Positions 45,674-54,560 are shown, counted from the first letter of the stretch. The stretch: 64,000 bases of DNA from Candidatus Heritagella intestinalis (GCA_904420555.1 CAJFVO010000004.1:248001-312000); one strand, 5' to 3'. Program-made: numbers and translations. Notes: generated by a model from the letters alone, not told the origin.

Positions 45674-45973
45674 ATGGAACTCACCATAAAGCTGACACAG
45701 TCCCTGCAAAGGTCGGTACTCCAGAAAGCAGAGCAGGGCCGGGAAGAAAAGGCCGCGGCACAGCTTCTCAAGGAGATCGCGGAGATCCGGTGGCAGATTG
45801 CCTGCAATGAAAAGTGGTTTGCCGCAGAGCGGGATGAAGACCTGGTGGAAGCCTGCATTTATGAAGGGCAGGCTCTCCAGGCCCGATACCGGCATTTATT
45901 GCGGCGGGCCAGGCGGGAGCGGGTCTGCGCGCCGTCAGCTGCCTTTCCGGAGGAAAACGCCCGGTCGGGATAA
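45674..45973 (+). CDS. DUF2508 (YaaL-like) protein
   Basis: A small helical, charged protein of 99 residues resembling YaaL/DUF2508. It has a conserved-looking central part KEIAEIRWQIACNEKWFAAE followed by EDLVEACIYEGQALQARYRHLLRRA, as in this family. There are no membrane segments. It starts at ATG 45674 after AGGCGGGAAAGGG. It is followed by bofA 12 bp later, the same order as yaaL-bofA in B. subtilis. The function is unknown; co-expression with BofA suggests a sporulation link. Confidence 0.82.
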   Translation: MELTIKLTQSLQRSVLQKAEQGREEKAAAQLLKEIAEIRWQIACNEKWFAAERDEDLVEACIYEGQALQARYRHLLRRARRERVCAPSAAFPEENARSG

Positions 45974-45985
45974 AGGAGGAAGCGT

Positions 45986-46249
45986 ATGCCGGATGGGGAA
46001 GTTTTGTGGGCGGCAGGAGGCGTATTGGTCCTGCTGGTGATTTTACAGCTGTGTGCCGGGAGCAAAAAGCCGGTGCGGGGCGCCATCGGCGCGGCCCTTT
46101 TGGGCTGGCTGGCCCTGGTGGCCGTCAATGTCACCGGGATTTTCACTGGCGTTACCCTGCCGGTGAGCCCTTTGAGCATTGGGGTTTCCGGCGCGGCGGG
46201 CATTCCCGGGGTCACCTTACTGGTGGTGCTGGATATGCTGCTGGTGTAG
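45986..46249 (+). CDS. bofA: BofA-family sigma-K processing inhibitor
   Basis: An 87-residue membrane protein with two or three hydrophobic helices. It matches BofA by its short N-terminal helix (EVLWAAGGVLVLLVILQL), a middle GAIGAALLGWLALVAVNVTGI and the glycine-rich GISGAAGIPGVTLLVVLDML-like end. In B. subtilis BofA holds the SpoIVFB protease inactive until forespore signals arrive, delaying pro-sigma-K cleavage. AAAGGAGGAAGCGT precedes ATG 45986. The presence of the yaaL-bofA pair is the best sporulation sign in the window. Confidence 0.85.
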   Translation: MPDGEVLWAAGGVLVLLVILQLCAGSKKPVRGAIGAALLGWLALVAVNVTGIFTGVTLPVSPLSIGVSGAAGIPGVTLLVVLDMLLV

Positions 46250-46286
46250 GCGGCAAAAATCCGGGCCGGCGCATATAGTGGAACAG

Positions 46287-46340
46287 GCCTCTTACAAAGA
46301 GGCGAGCTTCGGGCAAAACTCCCTGTTCCGGGTTTTGCCC
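46287..46340 (+). promoter_or_regulatory. Two hairpins before the LysM gene
   Basis: GCCTCTT/AAGAGGC (46287-46303) and GGGCAAAAC (46311-46319) with GTTTTGCCC (46332-46340). They lie between bofA and the ribosome site of the LysM gene and lack a T-run, so control of translation or RNA stability is more likely than termination. Confidence 0.45.
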
Positions 46341-46360
46341 CGCGAAAGGAAGGTACCGCC

Positions 46361-46714
46361 ATGATCAGCGTATATTACCGGGTAAAGGCCGGCGAGAGCC
46401 TGAGCCAGATTGCCCGCCGCTACGGCGTAGAGGAAGAGGTTCTGGTGCGGCTGAACCGGCTGGAAGGCGTCCGGTTTCTGGAAGAGGGCCAGCAGCTCCG
46501 GATTCCCGTCAAGGAGCCGGTGCGGCACAGGCCGCCAAAGCCTGCCCCGGCCCCTTCGCCGGAACCAGGCCCCTGGCTGGTGCTGCTTCCCGGGGAGACC
46601 GCCGGGGAAGCGGCGCGCCGGGCCGGCATCAGCGAGGGCTTTTTATTCTGGCTCAACGGGATGGCCCCCGGGCAGAAATTGTATCCGGGGCAAAGGCTGC
46701 GGATTCGTCCATAA
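46361..46714 (+). CDS. Double-LysM protein without signal peptide
   Basis: A 117-residue protein with two LysM domains. The first is YRVKAGESLSQIARRYGVEE ending in LRIPVKEP, and the second, after a Pro-rich linker (PPKPAPAPSPEPGP), is LVLLPGETAGEAARRAG ending in YPGQRLRIRP. There is no signal peptide. Cytoplasmic LysM proteins in spore formers are often made in the mother cell and bind spore-coat or cortex peptidoglycan; that role here is inference supported by bofA next door. AAAGGAAGG precedes ATG 46361. It shares a terminator with the convergent HTH gene. Confidence 0.85.
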   Translation: MISVYYRVKAGESLSQIARRYGVEEEVLVRLNRLEGVRFLEEGQQLRIPVKEPVRHRPPKPAPAPSPEPGPWLVLLPGETAGEAARRAGISEGFLFWLNGMAPGQKLYPGQRLRIRP

Positions 46715-46717
46715 AGA

Positions 46718-46750
46718 AAGCCTGGCGCTTTTGGAGGCGCCAGGCTTTTT
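46718..46750. terminator. Shared bidirectional terminator
   Basis: AAGCCTGGCGC (46718-46728) pairs with GCGCCAGGCTT (46737-46747), with A and T runs on either side. It serves the LysM gene and the minus-strand HTH gene. Confidence 0.9.
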
Positions 46751-46760
46751 GCTGGGAAGA

Positions 46761-48245
46761 TTAGGAGGCAGAGGGGGCCGGTTCGGCTTCCAGGCGTTCC
46801 AGTTCTTTCAGCTTATTCTGTAAGATGGTTACAGATTCCTCCCGGGAATACACCATATCCGTGTCCTTCAGGTATTCCAAAAAGTCGCGGATGGAATAGA
46901 CAATGCTCTTTTCCCGGAAAATCACCGAATAAAGGCCAAACACCGGGTGGGCCGAGGAACAGGAGAGCCGCTGCTCATCGGTGATGAACAGGGAGAGGAG
47001 CCGGGGCAGGGTCAGCTTCTGGCTGCGCACCAGATAGGGGGTGTAGTTCCCCTGTTCCACGCAGCGGAGCATCCGCCGGAGCAGCTCTGCCCGGGCGGAA
47101 ACCGGCAGGGGCGTATAGAGGGCCTCGGGGATTTCCGAGGTTTTCCCGGTGGTTAAAAAGCGGTCTATCCCTTCCGGGGTAAAGAAAGAGGTGTTTTTCC
47201 GCTGGCTGTCCTCCAAGAGGGTAATCTGCTTTTGCCGGTCCGCAAAAAAGGAAAGGATTTGATCCCGGTTGGGCAGGTCCGGGAGCATATTCTGTTCAAT
47301 CATATCCATGGTGTAGAAGAACCCCCAGCAGGGCTCAAACTGGATGGAGTAGGTCATCTGCTTCTGAATCTCCGTCCAGCGGCTGGAATTCCAGAACCGG
47401 GACTGGGTGGTGTTTTCCAGCTCAAACAAGGGGGAGCAGGCCCCGCGGAATTCCTCGAATATCCGGCGGAAAAGGGCCACCGCCTGGGGCTGGGTGTAGA
47501 GGATGGCCTTTTCACAGTCCCGGGAGAGGGAAAACACCGCGTTTTTCCCCAGGATAAACCAGGGGAAAACAGAGGTGCGGCTGGATTGGGCGCTGATGGA
47601 ATCGTAATAGAACCATCCGGAATACTGATAGGAGCCCAGCAGGAAGGGGAGCAGGGCCCGCATACACCGCAGGTTATAGTGCTGATTTTCCTGGGAGGGC
47701 TGATCCCGGTCGAAACAGACAATGTGCTCCAGCCGCAGCTTGGGGTTCATCAGGCAGTAGATTTGGATCTGGGAAATGGCCATGCAGTCCGGCTGGATGA
47801 CAGCGCAGAGATGGGCCTCGGGAGCAGAGGTTTCTTCCGCCAGAAAGGACTGCAAAGCATCGGAAATGGCAATCCGCCCTTCCAGAGGCATGAGGTCCGG
47901 CAGCTCTTTGTGAGGGGGCCGGGGAGGGGAAGGCTTGGAGGGGATGGCCGGCGGCAGATACCGGTCGGCTTCCTCCAGCAAGTCCTTCACGGCCATGTGG
48001 CGGGAATAGACGGATTCCCCCATTTTGGAGATTTCATAAGCGTCCCGCAAAGAACTGCTCTCTGCGGGGGTCAGCATCAGGGCCTCCGCCAGGCGGAGGA
48101 GGATGGAATACTCTTTGGGCAGGCGCTCGCCGCTGAGCATTTTTTGGATGTAACTTCTCTCCACGCCGCTGAGCCGTGAGAGGGTTGCGACTTTCATGCT
48201 GGCATTCTCCACATATCCGCACAGCTTTTGCGAAAAAATGGACAT
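46761..48245 (-). CDS. HTH regulator with large unknown C-terminal domain
   Basis: A 494-residue protein. Residues about 15-65 contain a helix-turn-helix resembling XRE types (MKVATLSRLSGVERSYIQKM then LLRLAEALMLT). A Pro-rich linker (PPAIPSKPSPPRPP) near residue 105 separates it from a 380-residue domain I do not recognise, rich in aromatic residues (YSGWFYYDSI). No WYL, TPR, PAS or kinase motif was found by eye. It may be a sensor and repressor. It is divergent from the YhfC-like gene with overlapping regulatory space of about 230 bp, which suggests mutual or self control. TAGGAGGAG precedes ATG 48245. Confidence 0.75.
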   Translation of the reverse strand: MSIFSQKLCGYVENASMKVATLSRLSGVERSYIQKMLSGERLPKEYSILLRLAEALMLTPAESSSLRDAYEISKMGESVYSRHMAVKDLLEEADRYLPPAIPSKPSPPRPPHKELPDLMPLEGRIAISDALQSFLAEETSAPEAHLCAVIQPDCMAISQIQIYCLMNPKLRLEHIVCFDRDQPSQENQHYNLRCMRALLPFLLGSYQYSGWFYYDSISAQSSRTSVFPWFILGKNAVFSLSRDCEKAILYTQPQAVALFRRIFEEFRGACSPLFELENTTQSRFWNSSRWTEIQKQMTYSIQFEPCWGFFYTMDMIEQNMLPDLPNRDQILSFFADRQKQITLLEDSQRKNTSFFTPEGIDRFLTTGKTSEIPEALYTPLPVSARAELLRRMLRCVEQGNYTPYLVRSQKLTLPRLLSLFITDEQRLSCSSAHPVFGLYSVIFREKSIVYSIRDFLEYLKDTDMVYSREESVTILQNKLKELERLEAEPAPSAS

Positions 48246-48276
48246 AAGGGGCTCCTCCTATGTAGTTTTTGGTTCC

Positions 48277-48305
48277 ATTATAGCAAAAAAACGCTCATAG
48301 TGAAA
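48277..48305 (-). promoter_or_regulatory. Promoter of the HTH gene
   Basis: On the minus strand TATAAT (48282-48277) is clear, with a poor -35 TTTCAC 17 bp upstream. It is back-to-back with the YhfC-like promoter at 48353-48382, leaving about 50 bp between them. Confidence 0.5.
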
Positions 48306-48352
48306 CCCCGGAATTCCCGAAAAGGAGAAAATACTTTTTTCCCGCCTTTTAT

Positions 48353-48382
48353 TCGACAAACCCCCGTCCTCTATGGTATAAT
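48353..48382 (+). promoter_or_regulatory. Promoter of the YhfC-like gene
   Basis: TCGACA (48353-48358) and TATAAT (48377-48382) with an 18-bp spacer. Confidence 0.65.
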
Positions 48383-48474
48383 AAAGTTCAGTGTTCCCAG
48401 GCCAGGCAGGCCGGGGAGCCGCCTGAATTTTTTGTGCCGGCCTGTCCGGCCAAACCGGGAGGTATTTGCAGTCA

Positions 48475-49299
48475 ATGGTTTCAACAGTTACCGTAATGGG
48501 GATGGTCTTCACCATGCTGGTGTGTACGGTTGCCCCGCTTTTGACACTGGCGTTTCTCAAGTCCCGCAAGCGTGCGCCGATCCTTTATTTTGTCATCGGC
48601 GTTGTCATGCACCTGCTGTTCGTGATGGTGGCGGAGCGGTTTTTTCTGGATTTGCTCCTGGCGTCGGCGCCGGGGATTGCCCAGGACCCGGTTTTGCGCA
48701 GCTTTTTGGAAGCGCTCTTCGTTCTGGTATTTGAGGGCGGGGAATTTGCCCTGATCCTCCATATTTTCCGGGAGAATATCGTCCGAGGGTCCCGGCCGTT
48801 GCAGTTTGCGGCGGGCCACAGCTTTTCCAATGCCGTTCTCTCCTCCGGCCTGAGCAATATCACCTATTTCACCGTGGCCAACATGGTGAGCACTCAGGGA
48901 AGGGAGTTCATGACCCAGGGCCTTTCCGGAGCGGAGCTGGACTCTATGAACAGTATGCTGGACTATGTCCAGGGGGACTTTTTGCCCTTCTATCTGGACG
49001 GCGTGAACCAGCTTTCCATGATGTTTCTGTATGGCTGCCTGGCCGTGCTTTTGTGGATGGCCATGTCCTCCCGACTGCCCCGGTGGTGGGCCGCCGTTGC
49101 CCTGGGGGCCTTTTTCCTCCAGCGGCTGGTGCTGTCCCTGGGAAACAACGGCGCCCTGTCGCCCCTTTGGATGGTTTCGGCCATTGCCCTGGGGCTTATG
49201 ATTATCGCGGTGGTGGTCACCCGTCAGATTTATCTGAAAAAGGAAGGAAGGCATTCGGATATGGAGGATCGGGTCCGCCGCCTTCCCATGCGCCACTAA
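48475..49299 (+). CDS. YhfC-like multi-pass membrane protein
   Basis: A 274-residue membrane protein with about seven helices. Its layout (an FEGGEFALILHIFREN motif, then AAGHSFSNAVLSSGL) resembles YhfC/CAAX-like intramembrane proteases, which use E and H residues in membrane helices. The canonical Glu-Glu and Arg pairs are not clean, so enzyme activity is uncertain. ATG 48475 is chosen because GGGAGGT lies 11 nt upstream; TTG 48466 is too close. It is divergent from the HTH regulator, making that regulator the best candidate for its control. Confidence 0.6.
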   Translation: MVSTVTVMGMVFTMLVCTVAPLLTLAFLKSRKRAPILYFVIGVVMHLLFVMVAERFFLDLLLASAPGIAQDPVLRSFLEALFVLVFEGGEFALILHIFRENIVRGSRPLQFAAGHSFSNAVLSSGLSNITYFTVANMVSTQGREFMTQGLSGAELDSMNSMLDYVQGDFLPFYLDGVNQLSMMFLYGCLAVLLWMAMSSRLPRWWAAVALGAFFLQRLVLSLGNNGALSPLWMVSAIALGLMIIAVVVTRQIYLKKEGRHSDMEDRVRRLPMRH

Positions 49300-49307
49300 G
49301 GCCTGAC

Positions 49308-49336
49308 TTGCGGAAAAACAGCGCCTGTGGTATACT
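49308..49336 (+). promoter_or_regulatory. SigA promoter of miaB
   Basis: TTGCGG (49308-49313) and TATACT (49331-49336) with 17 bp between, 58 bp before the TTG start of miaB. Confidence 0.75.
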
Positions 49337-49393
49337 GATAAAATCCGCTTCAAAGAGGAAAAAGCACGGAAATCCGCGAAGGGAGGACCCGAT

Positions 49394-50812
49394 TTGACAG
49401 AACAGACCCAGTGGGACCGGCAGGAGCAGGCCCGCTATATGGCCGATGTGGCCCAGATGATGCAGGTGCGGGCCAGAGGGGAGATGCCCCTGGCCTTGGT
49501 GCGCACCTACGGCTGCCAGCAGAATGTGGCGGACGGGGAGAAAATCAAGGGAATGCTGGAGCAGATGGGCTTCGGCTTTACCGACAAGGAGGAGGAGGCC
49601 GACTTCATCCTCTTCAATACCTGTGCCGTGCGGGAGCACGCCGAGGACCGGATTTACGGCAATGTGGGGGCTTTGAAGAACGTCAAGCGCCGGCACCCCT
49701 CTCTGATTATCGCCCTGTGCGGCTGCATGATGGAGCAGGAACACGTGGCGGAGCGTATCCGCAAGAGCTTCCCCTTTGTAAACCTGGTGTTCGGTACCCA
49801 TGTGATTCACCGGTTCCCCCAGCTTCTCCGGGAGGTGCTGGTGGACAGCCATCGGGTGTTCGCCCGGGGGGACGACAGTGAGGACAAAAAGATTATCGAG
49901 GGCATCCCGGTACACCGGGACGGGAATTTCCGGGCCTGGCTCACGGTGATGTACGGCTGCGATAATTTCTGTTCTTATTGCGTGGTGCCCTATGTCCGGG
50001 GCCGGGAGCGCAGCCGGGAGCCGGAAGCCATCGAACGGGAATTCCGGGAGCTGGTGGCCGCCGGTTACAAGGAGATTACCCTTTTAGGGCAGAACGTCAA
50101 CTCCTATGGCAAGGGGCTGGAGCACCCCATTTCCTTTGCGGAGCTGCTCCGCCGCCTGGACGCGGTGGAGGGGGATTACCGCATCCGGTTTATGACCTCC
50201 CACCCCAAGGACGCCACCCAGGAGATGATCGATGTCATCGCCGGGAGCCGGCATATCTGCCGCCACCTGCATTTGCCCTTCCAGTCCGGCAACGACCGGA
50301 TCTTAAAAGAGATGAACCGCCGGTATGACCGGAAGAAATATTTGGAGCTCATCGCCTATTGCAAGGAGAAAATGCCCGATGTTTCCCTGACCTCGGATAT
50401 TATTGTGGGCTTCCCTGGGGAAACCTATGAGGAGTTCCGGGATACGGTCTCCCTCATCGAGGAAGTGGAGTTCACCTCCCTGTTCACCTTTATCTACTCT
50501 CCCCGGGTGGGCACCGTGGCGGCCAAAATGCCGGACCCGGTCCCCTATGAGGAGAAATCCCGGTGGTTTACCGAGCTGCTCAAAGCCCAGGAGGCCATCG
50601 CCGCCCGGCGCTGCGCCGCCATGGTGGGCCGGGAAGAGCGGGTGCTGGTGGAGGAAATGAACCCCCGCACCGGCTTGTTGGCCGGGCGCACCGAGGGCAG
50701 CGTCATTGTGGAGTTCCCCGGGGAGGCTTCCCAGGTAGGGGAGTTTGCCAATGTGCGCATTACCGCCGCGAAAAACTGGATTTTGCAGGGAGAATTACTC
50801 CCAGAGAAATAA
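49394..50812 (+). CDS. miaB: tRNA 2-methylthio-N6-isopentenyladenosine synthase
   Basis: Radical-SAM methylthiotransferase of 472 residues that completes ms2i6A37 in tRNAs reading UNN. The N-terminal UPF0004 domain has three cysteines binding one Fe-S cluster (TYGCQQN, FNTCAVREHA, LCGCMMEQE). The radical-SAM site is CDNFCSYCVVPYVRG. A C-terminal TRAM domain follows (VLVEEMNPRTGLLAGRTEG). About 30 extra residues precede the first domain, common in Firmicutes MiaB. The start is TTG 49394 after GGGAGG. MiaA, which makes its substrate i6A, is encoded 7 kb downstream at 56645. Confidence 0.96.
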   Translation: MTEQTQWDRQEQARYMADVAQMMQVRARGEMPLALVRTYGCQQNVADGEKIKGMLEQMGFGFTDKEEEADFILFNTCAVREHAEDRIYGNVGALKNVKRRHPSLIIALCGCMMEQEHVAERIRKSFPFVNLVFGTHVIHRFPQLLREVLVDSHRVFARGDDSEDKKIIEGIPVHRDGNFRAWLTVMYGCDNFCSYCVVPYVRGRERSREPEAIEREFRELVAAGYKEITLLGQNVNSYGKGLEHPISFAELLRRLDAVEGDYRIRFMTSHPKDATQEMIDVIAGSRHICRHLHLPFQSGNDRILKEMNRRYDRKKYLELIAYCKEKMPDVSLTSDIIVGFPGETYEEFRDTVSLIEEVEFTSLFTFIYSPRVGTVAAKMPDPVPYEEKSRWFTELLKAQEAIAARRCAAMVGREERVLVEEMNPRTGLLAGRTEGSVIVEFPGEASQVGEFANVRITAAKNWILQGELLPEK

Positions 50813-50837
50813 AAAAACAAAACGGAGGAATTTCAAC

Positions 50838-51242
50838 ATGGATATCATCGAACTCACCCGCCAGCTGGGCAAGGAAATTCAAAAGGACGACCGCTATCTG
50901 AATATGCATCTGGCCAGCCAGAACTGCGAGGACGACCAGCAGCTCCAGGACCTGATCGGGGATTTTAACCTGAAGCGCCTGGCCATCAACAACGAGGCTT
51001 CCGGCGAGAACCCCGACGAGGAGAAACTCCACGCCCTCAACGAGGAGCTGCGCCACATCTACGCCCAGATTATGCAGAACCCCAACATGACCGCTTACAA
51101 TGTGGCTAAAGAGGAAATGGACGGCCTCATGCGCCGGGTTACCGCTATCATCACTAAGTCTGTGGAGGGCGAGGACCCCGACACTGCGGACTATGAGGAG
51201 TCCTGCTCCGGGAGCTGCGCTTCCTGCGCCGGCTGCCACTAA
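50838..51242 (+). CDS. YlbF/YmcA-family protein, RicA-like
   Basis: A 134-residue helical protein of the Com_YlbF family. Its position between miaB and mutS matches B. subtilis ymcA (ricA). There RicA, RicF and RicT form an Fe-S complex that helps RNase Y mature transcripts and accelerates Spo0A phosphorylation. The C-terminus has CSGSCASCAGCH, five cysteines that could serve a cluster; whether they do here is inference. GGAGGAATTTCAAC precedes ATG 50838. A terminator follows, so miaB and this gene share a transcript. Confidence 0.85.
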   Translation: MDIIELTRQLGKEIQKDDRYLNMHLASQNCEDDQQLQDLIGDFNLKRLAINNEASGENPDEEKLHALNEELRHIYAQIMQNPNMTAYNVAKEEMDGLMRRVTAIITKSVEGEDPDTADYEESCSGSCASCAGCH

Positions 51243-51260
51243 TTTTAAGAACCACAAACT

Positions 51261-51331
51261 GCGCGCCGGCTTTCGGGGGCTGCGGCGGGGGCATCCCTTG
51301 ACCGGTCCTTGGGGCCGGCGCGCGTTTTTTT
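51261..51331 (+). terminator. Terminator after miaB and the RicA-like gene
   Basis: GCGCGCCGGC (51261-51270) pairs with GCCGGCGCGC (51314-51323) around a 43-nt loop, followed by G and T7. Confidence 0.8.
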
Positions 51332-51395
51332 CGGGCAAAATGCCTTGACTGCGGCAGCGCAGGGCTGGCAGAGTTTATAGATGGAGTGCGAGTGA

Positions 51396-54032
51396 ATGGC
51401 TGACCTTTCCCCTATGATGAAACAGTATTTCCAGATAAAAGAGCAGAACCCGGATACCCTGCTGTTCTTCCGTCTGGGAGACTTTTACGAGATGTTTTTT
51501 GAAGATGCGAAGATTGCGTCCCGGGAGCTGGATTTAACCCTTACCGGCCGGGACTGCGGCCTGGAAGAGCGGGCGCCCATGTGCGGCGTGCCCTTCCACA
51601 GCTATGAAAATTACCTGGCCCGGCTGGTGGCTAAGGGCTATAAAGTGGCCATTTGCGAGCAGATGGAGGACCCGGCCACCGCCAAGGGCCTGGTGAAGCG
51701 GGATGTCATCCGGGTGGTGACCCCGGGGACCATCCTGGAAAACAGTATGCTGGACGAGGGAAAGAACAACTATCTGGCCTCCGTTTACCTGCAAAACGGC
51801 CAGGCGGGCATCTGCTTTGCCGACGTTTCCACCGGCAGCCTCCAGGCCACCCTCCTCACCGACGCCGACCGGGAGCTGGAACAGCTCATTGAGGAGGAGT
51901 TTTCCCGGTTCTCTCCCCGGGAGATTCTGCTGAATCCCCCGGCCCTGGACTGCAAAGACCTGCCGAACTTTATCCGGGAGCGGCTTTCCGCTTCATTGGA
52001 GTGCCTTTCCCAGCAGGAGTGCGACTGGGACGCCTGCCGCAGCCGGGTGTTGGAGCAGTTCCATGTGAGCAGCGAAAAATCCCTGGGCAAGGCGGGAGAC
52101 GCCCTGGTGCTGGGGGCTGTGGGACAGCTTTTGTACTACCTGCAAAGGACCCAGCGGGGCGGCCTGGAACGGCTGGAAAAAATCGAATACTATGAGAAGG
52201 GGAAATTCCTGCGGCTGGACTTAAACGCCCGGCGGAACTTGGAATTGACGGAGACCATGCGCACCAAGGAAAAGAGGGGCTCCCTTTTGTGGGTGCTGGA
52301 CAAGACCCGCACCGCCATGGGCAAGCGGCAGCTCCGCTCCTGGCTGGAACGGCCCCTTTTGAGCCCGGGGCTCATCAGCCGCCGGCTCAACGCCGTAGAG
52401 GAGCTGACCCAGGCCCCCATGCTTCTGGATGACATCGGGGAGCAGCTCAGCGGGATGCAGGACTTGGAGCGGATTATGAGCCGCATTGTCTACGGCTCCG
52501 CCAATGGCCGGGAGCTCCGGGCCCTGTGGTCTGCCCTGTGCCGGCTGCCGGCGCTGAAGGAGCAGGTGGGCCAGGCCCAGTCGGAATTTTTGCAGAAGGT
52601 GTTCCGCCAGATAGACCCCATGGAGGACGTGTGCAGCCTCATTGACCGGGCCGTGGTGGAGGAACCGCCCTTTTCCATCCGGGAAGGGGGTATTATCCGG
52701 CCGGGGTATTCCCAGGAGCTGGACCAAATCCGCGACGATATGACCGGCGGCAAGGACTTGCTGGCCTCGGTGGAATCCCGGGAGCGGGAGCGCACCGGCA
52801 TCCCTAAGCTGAAGGTGGGCTATAACCGGGTGTTCGGCTATTATATCGAGGTGACCAACTCCTACAAGGACCAGGTGCCCGAGGAATACATACGCAAGCA
52901 GACCCTGGCCAACTGCGAGCGCTATATCACCCCGGAGCTCAAAGAGCTGGAAAGCCGCATTCTGGGGGCCAGCGACCGGGCGGTGCAGATGGAAAGCCGG
53001 CTCTTTGAGGAGCTGCGCCAAAAAATCGCCGGGGAAACCGGCCGCATCCAGCAGACGGCCCGGGCCGTGGCGGCCCTGGACGTCATCGTCTCCTTTGCCC
53101 AGGTGTCCATCCAGCGGGACTATGTGCGGCCTACAGTGAATGTCAGCGGCCGGCTTTATCTCAAGGACAGCCGCCATCCCGTGGTGGAGGCGCTGCTCAA
53201 CGGGGCGCCCTTTGTGCCCAACGACGTGGAAATGGACATGAACCAGAACCGGGTGGCCATTATCACCGGCCCCAACATGGCGGGCAAATCCACCTATATG
53301 CGCCAGATTGCCCTGATTGTCCTCATGGCCCAGATTGGCTGCTTTGTGCCGGCGGCCTCGGCGGAAATCGGCATTGTAGACGGCATCTACACCCGGGTGG
53401 GGGCCTCCGACGACCTGGCGGCAGGCCAGTCCACCTTTATGGTGGAGATGACAGAGGTAGCGGAGATTCTCCGCCACGCCACCGCCAACAGCTTGCTGGT
53501 GTTGGATGAAATCGGCCGGGGCACCTCCACCTTTGACGGCATGAGCATTGCCAGGGCTGTGCTGGAATATGTGGCCGACCCCAAGCAGCTGGGGGCCAAG
53601 ACCCTGTTCGCCACCCACTACCACGAGCTGACGGAGCTGGAAGACCAGCTCACCGGGGTGAAGAACTTCAGCATCGCCGTGAAAAAGCGGGGAGACGACA
53701 TCACCTTCCTGCGGCGCATTGTCCGGGGCGGGGCGGATGACAGCTTCGGCGTGGAAGTGGCCAAGCTGGCCGGGGTACCCGATAAGATTATCCGCCGGGC
53801 CCGGCAGATTTTAAAAGAGCTGGAATCCGGTGCTGCGGTATCTCCGGCTGGGAAAAAGGGAAAGCAGGAGATGGCAGAGGAATCCCCGGCCCAGATGGTC
53901 ATGCTGGAAACCGCTCCCCAGGGGGAGGTGCTCCGGCGGCTGCGGCAGCTGGATGTGAACACCCTGACCCCCATTGAGTGTATGAATGAATTGTTTGCGC
54001 TGGCCAAGCTGGCCCGGGAGGAATCCACATGA
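51396..54032 (+). CDS. mutS: DNA mismatch repair protein MutS
   Basis: Mismatch sensor of 878 residues. The mismatch-contacting motif FFRLGDFYEMFFEDA is near the N-terminus. The connector, core and clamp domains follow, then the ATPase with Walker A TGPNMAGKSTYMRQ near residue 623 and DEIGRGTSTFDGMS. The last helices dimerise. It has no promoter I can identify with confidence. It ends overlapping the GNAT gene by 4 bp (ATGA), with mutL 34 bp beyond that, so mutS-GNAT-mutL-miaA form an operon. Confidence 0.97.
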   Translation: MADLSPMMKQYFQIKEQNPDTLLFFRLGDFYEMFFEDAKIASRELDLTLTGRDCGLEERAPMCGVPFHSYENYLARLVAKGYKVAICEQMEDPATAKGLVKRDVIRVVTPGTILENSMLDEGKNNYLASVYLQNGQAGICFADVSTGSLQATLLTDADRELEQLIEEEFSRFSPREILLNPPALDCKDLPNFIRERLSASLECLSQQECDWDACRSRVLEQFHVSSEKSLGKAGDALVLGAVGQLLYYLQRTQRGGLERLEKIEYYEKGKFLRLDLNARRNLELTETMRTKEKRGSLLWVLDKTRTAMGKRQLRSWLERPLLSPGLISRRLNAVEELTQAPMLLDDIGEQLSGMQDLERIMSRIVYGSANGRELRALWSALCRLPALKEQVGQAQSEFLQKVFRQIDPMEDVCSLIDRAVVEEPPFSIREGGIIRPGYSQELDQIRDDMTGGKDLLASVESRERERTGIPKLKVGYNRVFGYYIEVTNSYKDQVPEEYIRKQTLANCERYITPELKELESRILGASDRAVQMESRLFEELRQKIAGETGRIQQTARAVAALDVIVSFAQVSIQRDYVRPTVNVSGRLYLKDSRHPVVEALLNGAPFVPNDVEMDMNQNRVAIITGPNMAGKSTYMRQIALIVLMAQIGCFVPAASAEIGIVDGIYTRVGASDDLAAGQSTFMVEMTEVAEILRHATANSLLVLDEIGRGTSTFDGMSIARAVLEYVADPKQLGAKTLFATHYHELTELEDQLTGVKNFSIAVKKRGDDITFLRRIVRGGADDSFGVEVAKLAGVPDKIIRRARQILKELESGAAVSPAGKKGKQEMAEESPAQMVMLETAPQGEVLRRLRQLDVNTLTPIECMNELFALAKLAREEST

Positions 54033-54526
54033 ACCGAGAATTTGTAAAAGCAGACACCGAGAAGGATAAGGCCCGGTTTTTGCAGGTGCTGGAAAGCGCC
54101 AACCAGCGCACCGCGGAGAAAGGGGAAGCCCAGTGGCTGCCCTGCCATTTGACGGCGGAGGCTGTGTTCGGTGAGGGCGTGGAGCCCTGGATGCTCCTGG
54201 AAGAGGGCGTTCCGGCGGCAGTGGTGCTCCTGGTGCAGGAGGACCCCATTTTCTGGCCGGACAAGGCCGGGGAAAAGGCCCTGTACATTCACCGGCTGGC
54301 GGTGGCCAAGGGCTTTGAGGGCCGGGGCCTGGCCCATGGGGTGCTGGATTTCGCCGCATCCTACGCCCGAAAGCTGGGAATCCCCCTTTTGCGGCTGGAC
54401 TGCAAGGCCGACCGGCAAAAGCTGCGTCAGGTGTACGAAGCCTGGGGGTTCCGGTTTGTGGATTTGGTGGAAGCGGACGTGCCGGGAGAGCACCTGTGCA
54501 ACGCCCGGTATGAATTTACGCTGTAA
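54029..54526 (+). CDS. GNAT-family N-acetyltransferase
   Basis: A 165-residue acetyl-CoA-dependent acetyltransferase. The CoA motif A is HRLAVAKGFEGRGLAHGVLDFA (R/QxxGxG/A type), followed by LLRLDCKADRQKLRQVYEAWGFR, the common end of the fold. The substrate is not predictable. It is inserted between mutS and mutL, overlapping mutS by 4 bp. No clear link to mismatch repair is known; translational coupling points to constant co-expression only. Start ATG 54029. Confidence 0.85.
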   Translation: MNREFVKADTEKDKARFLQVLESANQRTAEKGEAQWLPCHLTAEAVFGEGVEPWMLLEEGVPAAVVLLVQEDPIFWPDKAGEKALYIHRLAVAKGFEGRGLAHGVLDFAASYARKLGIPLLRLDCKADRQKLRQVYEAWGFRFVDLVEADVPGEHLCNARYEFTL

Positions 54527-54560
54527 GAAGCCCGAAAACTGCGGGAAAGGAGTGAAAACC

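Noticed and set aside
46272-46279. CATATAGT as a sigma-E or sigma-K type -10 for the LysM gene
   Set aside because: The expected -35 element is not visible, and mother-cell promoter motifs are too loose to claim by eye.
51345-51379. TTGACT and TTTATA as a mutS promoter
   Set aside because: The spacer is 23 bp, too long for a SigA promoter.
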